Assembly (NCBI GenBank): GCA_037951165.1
Contig: JBBDHG010000003.1
Span: 14,263,501-14,327,500, forward strand
Direction: 5' to 3'
Source of the DNA: Lophius americanus
Lineage: Eukaryota; Chordata; Actinopteri; Lophiiformes; Lophiidae
Length of the DNA stretch: 64,000 bases
In this document: one piece after another, positions 1-9,982 of the stretch
Layout of the letters: each line of letters begins with the position of its first letter
Numbering within the stretch: position 1 is the first letter of the stretch
Position numbers and translations under genes: made by a program
Notes under the pieces: generated by a model
Seen by the model: the letters and a program-made list of their open reading frames with translations, nothing else
Told to the model about the DNA's origin: nothing
The model's database searches: none

Positions 1-50
1 CCAGAGGGACGGATGTTCAGAGGAGAGGAGCTGCATTCTCTGGACTTTAC

Positions 51-102
51 CTGTGAAGCAGCAGCAGAGGAGAGTCCAGATGAGGACGGAGATCACAGTC
101 AT
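51..102 (-). CDS. Ig light-chain V leader exon, cluster A (partial gene)
   Basis: This is the first exon of a light-chain V gene on the minus strand. Reading from the ATG at 102-100 it encodes a hydrophobic signal peptide beginning MTVISVLIWTLLCCCF, and it ends at a splice donor (GTAAAG on minus, 50-45). The V exon itself would start about 105 bp further left and lies outside the window. The same exon occurs at 24040-24091 and 43061-43112, each followed by a V exon, so the identification rests on those complete copies. The signal peptide directs the nascent chain into the ER. Bases 1-50 are the leader intron. The opposite-strand reading frame over this exon is a shadow. Confidence 0.85.
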
Positions 103-180
103 GGTTCCGATGAGGAGGATTTCTGTGTCTTCTGTCGTGATGAAGGACAGCTGTCAGTCATCCAGTCTTCATCTCTCACC

Positions 181-228
181 ACTATAAACTCTCCCAGATC
201 ACTGGAGCATGGTGCTGCTGATGCAAAG
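181..228 (-). promoter_or_regulatory. V promoter A: TATA-like box and octamer-like element
   Basis: Upstream of the minus-strand leader ATG is a TATA-like stretch (plus ACTATAAACT, 181-190), about 80 bp before the ATG. About 30 bp further out is ATGCAAAG (221-228), one base from the Ig octamer ATGCAAAT. An octamer a few tens of bases upstream of TATA is the classic V promoter arrangement. The same arrangement recurs in clusters B and C. Confidence 0.55.
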
Positions 229-270
229 TGTCTCTCTATGGAAATGTTCTGACTGACTCCAACAGGGACT

Positions 271-586
271 TGGATTACTCTCATCATGCTCCTCATCAAT
301 GGATCCCTCATTTTGATCACAGGGTTGATCAGGAATATTATCAAAAACTGTTTTAGTTGAGTTTGGCTTCATTCTTCTAGACAGACTCTCTTCAAACATC
401 TGCCTTAATATTTGTTATAGTTTATTCCTGCAGAAGTTAATATTTTTTAAAACAGAGTATCTATCAGTTTTTAACTTTTATGGTTATCCTCAATTTTCGT
501 ATCAGTGGACAATATTTTGTTATCAGACGTTAATTTTGTTGCATGTGTTTGTGTCAAAGTCAGAGAGCCGTGTCTCCACAGTCAGA
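271..586. other. V-J intergenic interval, cluster A
   Basis: This AT-rich noncoding interval lies between the divergent V promoter and the J signal. Its first part (271-403) has a diverged copy downstream of C at 3163-3298. No gene is seen. After inversional joining this segment would be moved away from the expressed V-J exon. Confidence 0.6.
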
Positions 587-625
587 GGTTTTTGTACGGC
601 GCCTCAGTGAGTTTGTATCACTGTG
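587..625 (+). other. J recombination signal sequence (23-RSS), cluster A
   Basis: Nonamer GGTTTTTGT (587-595), a 23-bp spacer (596-618) and heptamer CACTGTG (619-625) directly abut the J segment. Heptamer and nonamer match the RAG consensus. A 23-bp spacer on J paired with 12 bp on V is the kappa-type arrangement. Confidence 0.95.
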
Positions 626-663
626 GTTCACGTTCGGTGGAGGAACCAGAGTGGACGTTGGAC
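626..663 (+). CDS. Ig light-chain J segment, cluster A
   Basis: Germline joining segment on plus. It reads FTFGGGTRVDVG followed by one base of a split codon, with the FGxGT motif diagnostic of light-chain J regions. It is preceded by a 23-RSS and ends at a canonical splice donor (GTAAGT at 664). The leftover C joins the first two bases of the C exon (GT) to make an Arg codon, so J and C are phase-compatible across a 1,044-bp intron. J encodes the last strand of the V domain after RAG joining. Cluster C has the same J protein; cluster B starts YTF instead of FTF. Confidence 0.95.
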
Positions 664-1707
664 GTAAGTTTCTGCTCTAATCCTGAAGACAATATTGTAA
701 ATTAATGTTTTAGATGTAGATTTTTGGATGTTGGAGTCGGATGAATAGATCTTATTTGAATTATTTTAGATTTTATGTTTTTCTTTTATGATGGAGATGA
801 ACTCAGAGCAGCGTAACTTAACATTTCTGCACAATTATACCTAAAATGTACAGTTTAAATATTATGATAAGATGTCATATTTTATATTATTTTATTTAAG
901 GAGTAAAATGTAAATGTTTACATTTAGTGCAGTGTTTTGTGTCATGTTCAGTCAGTGGATAAATGAAATGATTTGGGTTTAATTTATTACAGGAGAAAGA
1001 ACAGCTCAGTTTAAATACATTAACTTCCTGTTTAATATTGAATGGTGAACACATGAATACACAAATTATGTTTATGTAAACATTCACCAGTAATTGATAC
1101 GGTTGATGCAAACATTTCCTGAACTGAATTTTATATCCAAATCAAAGTTTTGTCCATCTCTTTTATTTTTGACTTTGTTAAAGTGACAGTTTGAAGTGGA
1201 GAAACGATGGAGGAGAAAAGCTGTTTAACCAGAAAAATTTTTTATATTATCATTTTTGGGGCTCCAGATTGAACCGAGTGAGGATGAAGATTTCTACATG
1301 TGTTTCTTGTTTTCTTGAAACGATTCCAGTCTTTCCGTCAGTTTTTCTCATGATGATTGAGATTCACCTGAAGATCATGTGATTGTTCATTTTCTCTCTT
1401 TGTGTTCATGTCCACTAAATCCTTTACAGTCATGCAGAGCTCAGGTTTGGATGATGCTGATGTTTGATTTCCAGCGTAGTTTGATATATTTCAGGTCCTT
1501 CTGTGTGATGGTTCTCTCTGTGCTGATGTTCACCAGAGGTTTCTATGAGGAAGTGAAACAATGTGTGACTGCTGGAGCAAAGAAAAACTTCTGACAGAAA
1601 CTCTTTCAGGGACAGAATCAGCTCCACACAGGAAAGGTGTCCAGGTTTCTGATGCTTGATTGACAGCTGTGTGCTGCCTCTCCTCTAAGCTGATTGGTGT
1701 TTCCTAG
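664..1707 (+). other. J-C intron, cluster A
   Basis: AT-rich intron with GTAAGT donor and TTTCCTAG acceptor. Open frames here lack splice or family support and recur only because the intron itself is duplicated. Weak enhancer-like sites are visible: an octamer-like ATGCAAAC at 1106-1113 and an E-box CAGCTG at 1664-1669. In mammals the kappa intronic enhancer lies in this interval, but nothing here proves enhancer function. Confidence 0.6.
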
Positions 1708-2042
1708 GTGATGTCCATCCCACCCTGACGGTGCTGCCCCCCTCCTCCGAGGAGCTGCAGCAGGGGAAGGCCACGCTCATTTGTCTGGCCAACAGGGGCT
1801 TCCCTTCAGACTGGAGTCTGTCCTGGAAGGTGGACTGCAGCAGCAGCGGCAGCACCTGCAGCTGGGAGGAGAGCAGGGGCCCCGGGGTGCTGGAGAAGGA
1901 TGGCCACTACAGCTGGAGCAGCACCCTGAGGCTCCCTGCAGACCAGTGGAGCAAGGTGGGCTCTGTGACCTGTGAGGCCACACAGGGCTCCCAGACTCCA
2001 CTCTCAGAGACGCTGTGGAGAGACCAGTGTTCCCAGTCCTGA
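1708..2042 (+). CDS. Ig light-chain constant domain exon, cluster A
   Basis: This single exon encodes a complete C1-set Ig domain of 110 residues plus a split first codon, starting DVHPTLTVLPPSSEEL. The domain Cys pair is at residues 25 (LICLANRGF) and 88 (SVTCEA), with the core Trp at 39 (SLSWKVD). Cys107, in the C-terminal WRDQCSQS, is the expected interchain cysteine bonding to the heavy chain. Two further cysteines (43 and 50) flank a Ser/Gly-rich loop and could form an extra disulfide. The exon starts after a TTTCCTAG acceptor in the phase left by J. An AGTAAA near 2150 may be a weak polyadenylation signal. The exon is GC-rich against AT-rich surroundings, as expected for selected coding sequence. 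The protein is the constant half of the secreted or membrane antibody light chain. It is kappa-like from the RSS arrangement; the fish isotype is not certain. Confidence 0.95.
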
Positions 2043-2217
2043 CCTGACTCACTGATACTGGTTTTACTCCATTACTGTGTTTCTCATTACCAGCTTGAAC
2101 ATTAATGTTTTCTTGATTCTTGTTTCCTTCTTGTTTAAAAGTTCAGACCAGTAAAAACTTTCATCAATTCTCACTGAGTTTTCTTTGTGCTTTTTATACT
2201 TACAAGTGACATTGACC

Positions 2218-2730
2218 ATTATTATAATTATTATTGTTATTATTATCATTATTGTTATTATTGTTATTAATATTAATATTATTATTAACATTATTATTGC
2301 TATCATTATCATTTTAATTAATATTATTATCATGAATGTAATTATTATCATTAATAAAGTAATGATTTCCATTATTAAAATTATAATAATAATAAATATT
2401 AATATTATTATTATTATTATCATTTTTATTATTATCATTAGTATTAATATCATTAGTATTAATATCATTATCACTAGTATTAATATCATTATCATGAATG
2501 TAAATATTATCATTAATAAAAAAAATATTATCATTATCTAAATTATAATAATAATAAACATAATTATTAATATTGTTATTGTTATTGATATCATTATCAA
2601 AATTATTATTGTCATGATTACAATAATTACAATTATTATTGTTATAATTCCAATAATTATAATTATTTTTGTTATTGGCTTTATTATTAAAATTATTATT
2701 GTTATTATTACAATTATTATAATTATTACT
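2218..2730. repeat. ATT/ATC-rich trinucleotide array, unit A
   Basis: About 510 bp of irregular ATT, ATC and ATA triplets about 175 bp after the C stop. Long Ile/Asn-rich open frames on both strands come from the composition and are not genes. Counterparts in B and C differ strongly in internal order and in length. Confidence 0.95.
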
Positions 2731-3328
2731 CTATACATTTCATATTAGTTAAAGTCATAAGAAGAAGACATTTCGTAAAGTCGCAGTAAGAACATTTCTT
2801 AAAATTCTGTGTTTGGACCAATAGCAGATCAGCATTCATTAAATAGATCTAGTAGATCCCGCATTTCAGAGGAGAACAGTGACGTCTGTCCTCCTCGGCT
2901 CTCCACTTCACACAGACTGTCTTTCACCTTGCCTGCCATTTAGGTACCGCTGTTGAGGCTTTATCTGAATTCAGATATGAAATTGTTTCAAAAGAAGATA
3001 AAAAAACTATTTTATAAATGACACTGAGATTTGGTGACGGTTTATTTCAACCAATTGTTCTGTTTATATTTTGAATTCCCTCTTACCTCTCAAAAACAGA
3101 GGAGGAGCAGCCTTCTCTGACGTGAGCTAACGCGCTAACAAACAGAGTCTGTAAAAGAACCCTGGATTACTCTCATCATGCTCCTCATCAGTGGATCACT
3201 GACTTCATCACAGGATTAATAGGAATATTATAAAACATGCTACAGATGAGTTTGTCTCCATTCCTCAAGACATATCTTCTCTTTAAATATCTGCATTCTG
3301 AGTTTTGGAGAGATGAACAAAGATTTTA
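2731..3328. other. Conserved downstream block and fossil copy of the V-upstream region, unit A
   Basis: This noncoding block is kept nearly unchanged in units A and B and in part in C. It includes a CCAAT-type motif (GGACCAATAGCAG near 2815) and a TGACGT motif near 2880. Bases 3163-3298 are a diverged duplicate, in the same orientation, of the V-upstream interval 271-403, sharing TGGATTACTCTCATCATGCT and matching order thereafter. No coding sequence was recognised. Confidence 0.6.
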
Positions 3329-3362
3329 ACACACTTACACACACACACGGGCTCACACACAT

Positions 3363-3398
<36 letters not shown>

Positions 3399-3440
3399 GA
3401 TAAACACCCACGCACACACACACACATGTAACACACACAT
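3329..3440. repeat. (CA)n microsatellite, unit A
   Basis: Interrupted CA dinucleotide repeat. Thr/His and Val/Cys open frames across it are artefacts. Confidence 0.95.
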
Positions 3441-4220
3441 ATTTAATAAAAGTTCCCAACACTTGAAACATTTAAGGGGGTTGACTGAAATGACCTTTAA
3501 CCTCTGTTCTTCACAGTATAACCCTAAACTTTGAAATGATCAATAGAAAAACAAAAAAGTGGAGCGTAGGGTTTAAAGCCCCTGACAAAAACATTCCTCA
3601 AGGGACGCTCCAACAAAACTGCATCCAAACAGGCAGGAATCCTATGACAGGGTAAAGTGTTGCTACTTGTGGCAGTGCATTTGGATTATTCTCTACGTAA
3701 CATTTTACAGTCACTTCCATCAATCACAGATTACAAAGCCCTGAACACCACTTCAAGCTCAAACTCCTGCCATTTCATTAATTAGTAATGCGGTTAGTTT
3801 AAACCTGGACAATTATATCCCACCACCTTAGTTTTCTCATAGTTGTGTTCAGATTCCAGGGATGACGTTCTGTATTAATCTTTACATCCATGCCGTCTGT
3901 TCATGTTAGTCTTTTTCTTTGGATTCTGCATGAAATGTTTACAGCAGATCGTCGTCTTACTCTTGTAATACATCTATGTCCATGCAATGAAATGGTAACT
4001 TGTAGAGGGACACACTTTGGTACATTTGTAATAAATATAATGTTTAAAATACGTCCTTCTGAAGTGATATGACCAGGTGTGTTAACACTGAACCGCTGAT
4101 TATAATTCAAAATGTCAAAATGTCCATTTATGAGTCAAAACCACAAATGTGCTCAGTTTAAAGGAGTTCAATGAACCTGAGCTCGGGTTCACAGTCTTGT
4201 GTACTGCAGGTGGGATTACT
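3441..4220. other. Unassigned interval
   Basis: No gene or element recognised. From about 3950 onward it matches unit C (about 46115-46390). The stretch 3441-3950 is absent from C, whose junction with A falls at a shared GCAG, consistent with a deletion. Confidence 0.5.
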
Positions 4221-4945
4221 CATGTAATCCGTGTTTAACAAGCTGCACCTTCTTGAAAAGTCTGTGGACATCCAACTCCATCGACACTTTCCACAGAAAT
4301 TTGGGGTAGTTCAGGTTTCAACTGTAGATCAGGGGTCGGGAACCGATGGCGACATGTGACTCGTAGACAATTTTGAGCTGATATTTTTTAATAAGTTATA
4401 AATACTTATACTGTGTCTCTTTAAACAAAAACTTTAAATTTTTCAAATAATATTCAAAATATAAAATATTCTGATATATTTCAATTTGTCGACACCAAAT
4501 CTCAATTTTCATTGGATAATGCGGTACGACACGGGTCGTTGTAAGGTCAAGAAATAAACTTCCCTCCTTTTCGCCAGATAACCCGCTAGTTTATCTGCAT
4601 CGAACCCTTGAGACGGAAAAGATGTTTAAAATAAAATAAAAAGATGATGATTATCGTTCGCTCAAGGCCGAGTGGACAGAGCAGGATCTAAGTCTAATAT
4701 GTAACAGATTAATTACTTCTGGAATAAAGACAGGATAATGGATCAGATAAAAGACAGGCCTCTGTCAGCAAAAACTGTTCAGGATCGTACCATCACTACG
4801 GCAAATCAGGTGGAGGAAACACAAATTAAGGACATGAACACAGGGACATACTATTCTCTCACTTCAGATGAGTCAACAGATATTAGCCATTTATCTCAGT
4901 TTAGTATAATAGTGAGGTATGCTGCAGGTGACACTGCTTGAGGAA
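4221..4945 (+). mobile_element. hAT transposase relic (plus strand), unit A
   Basis: Fragments of a ZBED/SCAND3-like hAT transposase are readable on plus. One piece encodes NKLHLLEKSVDIQLHRHF (about 4238-4290). A second (4738-4941) encodes MDQIKDRPLSAKTVQDRT and later YYSLTSDESTDIS, matching the start of the hAT catalytic region (the S-x-DES-D type motif). Between them an inserted stretch starts with a hAT-like end, CAGGGGTCGGGAACC at 4330, and carries the degraded N-terminal zone of a related transposase (AEWTEQ near 4665). Frames are broken throughout. Unit C has the same relic without this insertion, as one longer frame. Confidence 0.7.
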
Positions 4946-5407
4946 AGTTTAGCTGTTTTGCCAATGAAAGGGTCAACAAGACGGATTGGATCGAATCATG
5001 AATTCATGTTACTTTCATGGTAGGTGTGATTTATTATTAGATATTATTTTTAATTAATCAGCTGATTACCAGTAAAACAAAAGAAGGATCGATCGCAGTG
5101 AGTAAATGTATCCATATAGATGAGATGAAGTGTGAAGTCATAGAATCCATGTGTGAAGGACGATCAATGGAACTGCATGTGGATAAAATGGAAACGTTTT
5201 GATGCCTGTCAAAATAAAAGGAACACGCCTGGAGAAATATGTTGAGATGCATTAAAGTGCTGATGGAAACGCTTCAAAAGGAAAGAAAGTCATTCTTGAA
5301 TTGTTATTCTAAGGATTAAAAAACGTGATGATGGTTGATGAGGGTGACAAAATGGAAAATGAGCTGAAGACTCTCAGTGCATCTCTCAGAGGGAAGTTGG
5401 GCGCTTG
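4946..5407. other. Unassigned conserved interval between two hAT elements
   Basis: Noncoding or unrecognised. It is shared with unit C, where about 390 bp extra is present (about 46915-47308). The A junction reads ATTACCAG then TAAAACAAAAG. A short frame ending CEGRSMELHVDKMETF occurs in both units, but I recognise no family. Confidence 0.4.
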
Positions 5408-7970
5408 CACTAGCACAGGGGTCGGCAACCCAAAATGTTGAAAGAACTATATTGGACCAAAAGAACAAAAAACAAATCTGTCTGGAGCCGCAAAAAGTTA
5501 AAAGCCGTATAAAAGCCTTATAATGAAGGCAACACATGCTATAAGTGTCTATATTAGCTATATTAGCCTACTATCAAAATGATAAGTAGGCTACAAATAC
5601 ATAATGAGCATACATGATTAAACGTTTATTTTACCTGCAGCGCGTCCTGGAGAGAATGACGCACCACGTGACTACTCTGCTGTACGATGGTGCTTTAAGT
5701 TTAACTTCCATTATAATATTAATGTATTATGTTTCGTTGCATTGATGAAATTATAGAAATACAATACAGAATTAGATTTTTGATGTCATTTTTATTTTAG
5801 GATTCGAAAAAACAACAACAAAATGTGTAACGTTCATAATAGGCCTCCTGTGATTTCAGACCTCCCCATGGAAATAAGATGCAGTCCTTTTCATTCCTCA
5901 ATAATACAATACAATCCTCTTTCCCCCTTATCTGGGCAACAGACAGAGTGCAATAAAACAGCAGCCTTTTGAAAAGGTAAAGTATATAAAATTAAAATAA
6001 TACAGTTTAAGTTTGATTTCTGTGCGTTATCCTCTTCTCTTTAGTTTTCTGCAAATGTGCACGGGTAAAATGCAGCAGCACCCTCTTCTCTTTTGACACG
6101 CACAATACAATGCAGCCATCCTCGGACCTGAGCAACAAAACACAATAATATCCTTATGTGTCATTCCAAATATATACTGACAAAAATCAGAAATCTCTTT
6201 ATAAAAACAGGTAATTTGTTACTAAATATGTGCCTATGACAGGATTGTGTTCTTACCCGTTTAATGTGACTTCTGCTTTCGGACATCACTGGACAGCTTC
6301 TCAACATCGGGCATGTAAGATGTAACTTTAATCTTCATGCAGGACTGCAAGCTCTCATCGGTGAGGCGGGTGCGTTATTTGGATTTTATGTAGTTCATGT
6401 TTGAGAATATCTGCTCGCACAGGTGTGTTGATCCAGAGATGGATAATACTCCAAATGCATATTTCTTCATGTTCCTATAACTGTCAGGAAGAGCATTCCA
6501 TGTTTCTAACACAAGTTTCTCGGGTGTTGGGAGGCTTTCAATTTTGCTCCATTTGTGGCTTTGGGCAAGCTGGGCTTTCTGGCGAGTGACGTCTTCAAGC
6601 TCGGCTGTCAGACTTTTGAATTTGGACATCAATAAATCTTTGTCAGCTATATCAGCCATTTCCATTTCAAGGTCAGCTTGATTTACTCCTGGGAATGTGT
6701 TCAACAAGCACGGGTCAATCTCCAGGGGTGTGACGGGGAAAGATAGTGTCATTTTTTCCTTTCGGAACTCGATAAATCTGCTCACAAATCTAGCAATGCA
6801 CGGAACTGACGGTGGTTTAATGCTTTTGCAATTATCTTGTTCACCATCTCGATGACAAGGTTCATCACCTCCATACACTCCGGTGGGAATGTTTGTGCAC
6901 ACAGTGCTTCTTGGTGCAAGATTCAGTGAAATGCAATTATTCCATTGTCATTTAAACACTTCAGCACAGCCTCACATATGTCCTCCCCGCGTGTTTGGCC
7001 TTTCAGTGGTATTAATGCGATCCTTTCTTCTTGCGGCCCATCAGAGTTCACATACCTGCATAACAGCGCTGCCTGTTCAATATCGATCACATCACACGAC
7101 TCATCGCAGGCGATTGAGTATGCTGGAGCTGAATTAATGTCCTTGATTTGCTGATTGGTGATGCTGCCTGCCCTTTTAATGGCCCTTTCCTTCACTGTCT
7201 TTGTGGAGAGAGGCATGTCTTTAATTTTCTGTATTATCTCGGTTTTGTTTTTGAAGTCTGAAAATAGCTGCTCTGATATTTTAATGAATGAATCCTTCAT
7301 GTAGTCACCATCTGTGAACGGTTTTCCACGCTTTTTATCTCCCAGGTTGCAACAAAACTAGCAGCAGTAGTGGAGTTTGGAGATGTAATCCACTACTTAA
7401 ATCTATCTTTGCGCTCCTCTAATATTTCCAGGAATAATGCAATCGCACTTTTTCTCTCACTCCCACCTGGGTACTCGGCTCCAAATGTAGCATGCCTCCC
7501 CTGGAAATGTCTTTCCACGTTACTCTTTTTGATATTTGACAACTTCTCATTACAAAGCAAACATGCAGGCAATCCTTCCTCATTGGCAATGAAAGCAAAT
7601 GATTCGGTCCAAGAACTGTGGAATCCTCTGTTCTCCTCAGCTATCTTTCTCTTTTTCCCTTTGGGATCCATGGCCCATGACACACCCGCCGGTTTGTTTG
7701 CAACAGCCACCTGTCTGGCACTACGCCGAGCTGAAAGAAACGTGTGTCGCAGACTATGACGTAATCTTTGTTGACAGAAATGTTGAAATTAAATATTTAT
7801 TACACACATTTTTACAGCATTGAATAATAAATTATATTAAAACAAAAAAAATATTCACACCATCTTTTTCCATTTTCATATTTTTGAAAAAGTTCCAGGG
7901 AGCCACTAGGGCGGCGCCAAAGAGTTGCATGCAGCTCTAGAGCCACGGGATGCCGACCCATGCACTAGCA
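5408..7970 (-). mobile_element. hAT DNA transposon with 8-bp target-site duplication, unit A
   Basis: The element runs from CAGGGGTCGGCAACCC (5416) to the inverted end GGGATGCCGACCCATG (finishing 7962), flanked on both sides by the 8-bp direct repeat CACTAGCA (5408-5415 and 7963-7970). Imperfect terminal inverted repeats of 16 bp and an 8-bp duplication are diagnostic of hAT elements. The transposase reads on minus. This copy is internally deleted compared with B and C (about 400 bp missing near 6785-6790) but retains both ends, which B and C do not. Confidence 0.9.
6261..7710 (-). pseudogene. hAT transposase (ZBED/GTF2IRD2-like), broken, unit A
   Basis: Minus-strand transposase remains in three blocks. 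The N-terminal block (7710-7393) holds a BED-type zinc finger: CLLCNEKL followed by ERHFQGRHATF gives the C-x2-C ... H-x4-H spacing. A middle block (7300-6923) contains YSIACDESCDVIDIEQAALL, the first catalytic region, and LKGQTRGEDICEAVL. The C-terminal block (6902-6261) contains LPDSYRNMKKYAFGVLSISG followed by STHLCEQIFSNMNYIKSK, the hATC dimerisation region, and ends at a TAA at 6263-6261. The segment carrying the KVRWLSRGEVLRRF motif, still present in B and C, is deleted here. Frameshifts separate the blocks. Such enzymes excise and insert DNA in the nucleus; this copy is inactive, though its intact ends could in principle be acted on in trans. Confidence 0.85.
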
Positions 7971-8099
7971 GAATGATAATAACCATAATATCCAAAGGTT
8001 CCCTTTCATCAAGAGTAATTACACTGATGCACTCATCTACCAGCTTATATTCAGACTTTTTTACTAAATCTGCTCTTCGTTTTCGAAAAACCTAGCCGT

Positions 8100-9978
8100 T
8101 AGCCGCTAATTCTCAAAAGATAGATATGGCTTCCCTCTCTCCTTCTCCTGCTCTCTCTTGCTCTGTGTGTCGTATGTTTAGCTACTCCTCTGCCTCCTTT
8201 AACTCTAGTTATACATGCAATAAGTGTAATTTATTGTTGCCCTGGAGGCGAGGCTCACTGAATTGGAGACGCGGCTCCGCACCATGGAAAATACCCCATA
8301 AACTGCTGAAGCTAGCCAGCCCCCTGTAGCCGCTGTGGACCAACCGGACTTTGCTCCTCCTAGCCGCCCCCTACAGCTCCTGAGCAGCCGGGAAAACATG
8401 GAGTCTGGGTGACTGTGTGAAGAATGTATAGCCCGAAACACCAGCCCACAGTTCACCAGCAGCCTGTTCATGTTTCAAACAGATATTCCCCACTTAACAA
8501 AATACCTGGTGAGAAAATAATTCTGATCATTGTCAGTTCTATTTTACGGAACGTGAATTTAGCGACACCAGGGACCATAGTGAAATGCATTCCTGGGGCC
8601 AGATCGGGCCTCCTTTAGAGTCACCCAGCCCAAAACCCATAGAGACTGTGTCTGTCCCCCGACCACCTACAATATTCAAGTCAGATTACAAAAATAAAAA
8701 ATAAATTGTGGAATCCTTAATATTAGATCTCTAAACCAGTTTTAGTAAATTATCTTATTTTAGATCATCATATTAATTTATTGTGTCTGACGAAGACCTG
8801 GCTGTGTGAGGAGGAATATGTTAGTTTAAATGAATCTAGCCCCGCTACTCATATTAATACTCACATACCCAGAAGCACCGGCCGAGGAGGTGGAGTTGCA
8901 GCCATTTTAACTCCAGTTTACCATTAAATCCTAAACCCAAACCTGACTGTAACTCATTCTCAGTCTTACAAACCAAACCTGGAAGCATCAGCCGCCAATC
9001 TCATTTGTCATATTGTATCTGGCTCCTGGTCCATACTCCGAATTTTTAAATGAGTTCTCTGATTCTCTATCAAACCTAGTCCTTAAGACAGATAAAATAA
9101 TCATACTAGGTGACTTTAACAATCACATAGATGAAGACAGAGATAGTCTCGGTGCCGCGTTTAACTTAATATTAGACTGTGTTGTTTTCAGTCAGCGTGT
9201 TAATGAGGCCACTCACTGTTTTAATCACACCCTGGATTTAGTCCTGACTTACGGCATTGATAGTTCATCCACAGAATTCTCTGCTATCGGACCACTGTTT
9301 GATAACTTTTGAATTTGCAATGCTAAGTCACTCGAAAATAAACAAATCACTCTATCCGCTAGAAATATATCTGAAGAAGCTGTAGTAAAGTTAGAGAAGC
9401 TATTCCATCAGCCCTGTCTCGACTTTAATGAATCTGAGGTTAGTCCCGTGTAACTTGATTGTTTCGTCGATAGGGCTGCAGCTCACTGAGATTAAGTCTG
9501 GACTCTATCGCATCCATAAAATAGAAGAGTGTGAAACAGAGGAGAGCTAAACTTGTTGAGTCCCGATTAACCTGGCAAGACAGCATTCAAAATATAGGAG
9601 AGCCATCGGCAGCACCAGAGCAGCCTATTACTCTGACCGGATAGAGGAAAATAAAAACAACTCCAGGTTTTTGTTCAGCACTGTAGCCAGGCTGAATGAG
9701 AGTCAGAGTTCTATTGAGCCTGCATTCCTAAAACCCTTAGTAACGATGACTTCATGGGTTTCTTTAATGAGAAAATTTCAAGTATTAGGGACAAGATCCA
9801 TAACCTCCTGTCTTCAATTGGCTCAAGTTTACACCCCAGGACTATGTGCTTAGAAATAACAGATAGACCTGGAGCAGATCTAGACCGCTTCAGTCCTATT
9901 GATCTAAAACAATTAACTTCCCTTATTTCTTATCCAAAACAACAACCAGTCTCCTAGTCCCAATCCCAACTAGTCTAC
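8100..9978 (+). mobile_element. L2/CR1-like LINE, 5' part, unit A
   Basis: Degenerate non-LTR retrotransposon on plus. ORF1 remains (8126-8330) show paired cysteines (SCSVCR and TCNKCN). ORF2 endonuclease remains include LCLTKTWLCEEEYVSLNES (about 8785-8840) and the frame 9013-9312 with IILGDFNNHIDED and HCFNHTLDLVLTYGID, matching the endonuclease D-x-N and substrate regions of fish L2-like elements. Many stops and frameshifts. The LINE is interrupted at 9979-9982 (TTAA) by a piggyBac relic and resumes near 11140. L2 versus Rex1/CR1 clade assignment is uncertain without a search. Confidence 0.75.
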
Positions 9979-9982
9979 TTAA

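Noticed and set aside
13..252. Open frame MFRGEELHSLDF... on plus, repeated at 23957 and 42978
   Set aside because: It lies antisense to the V leader exon and promoter, which have splice sites and promoter elements on minus; the frame is a shadow conserved only because the unit is duplicated.
1777..2052. 91-residue Cys/Ser-rich frame on minus across the C exon (and copies in B and C)
   Set aside because: Antisense of the Ig constant domain, with no independent support.
3240..3534. Cys/Val and Thr/His repeat proteins over the CA tract (also 27190-27501)
   Set aside because: Dinucleotide repeat translation, no gene.
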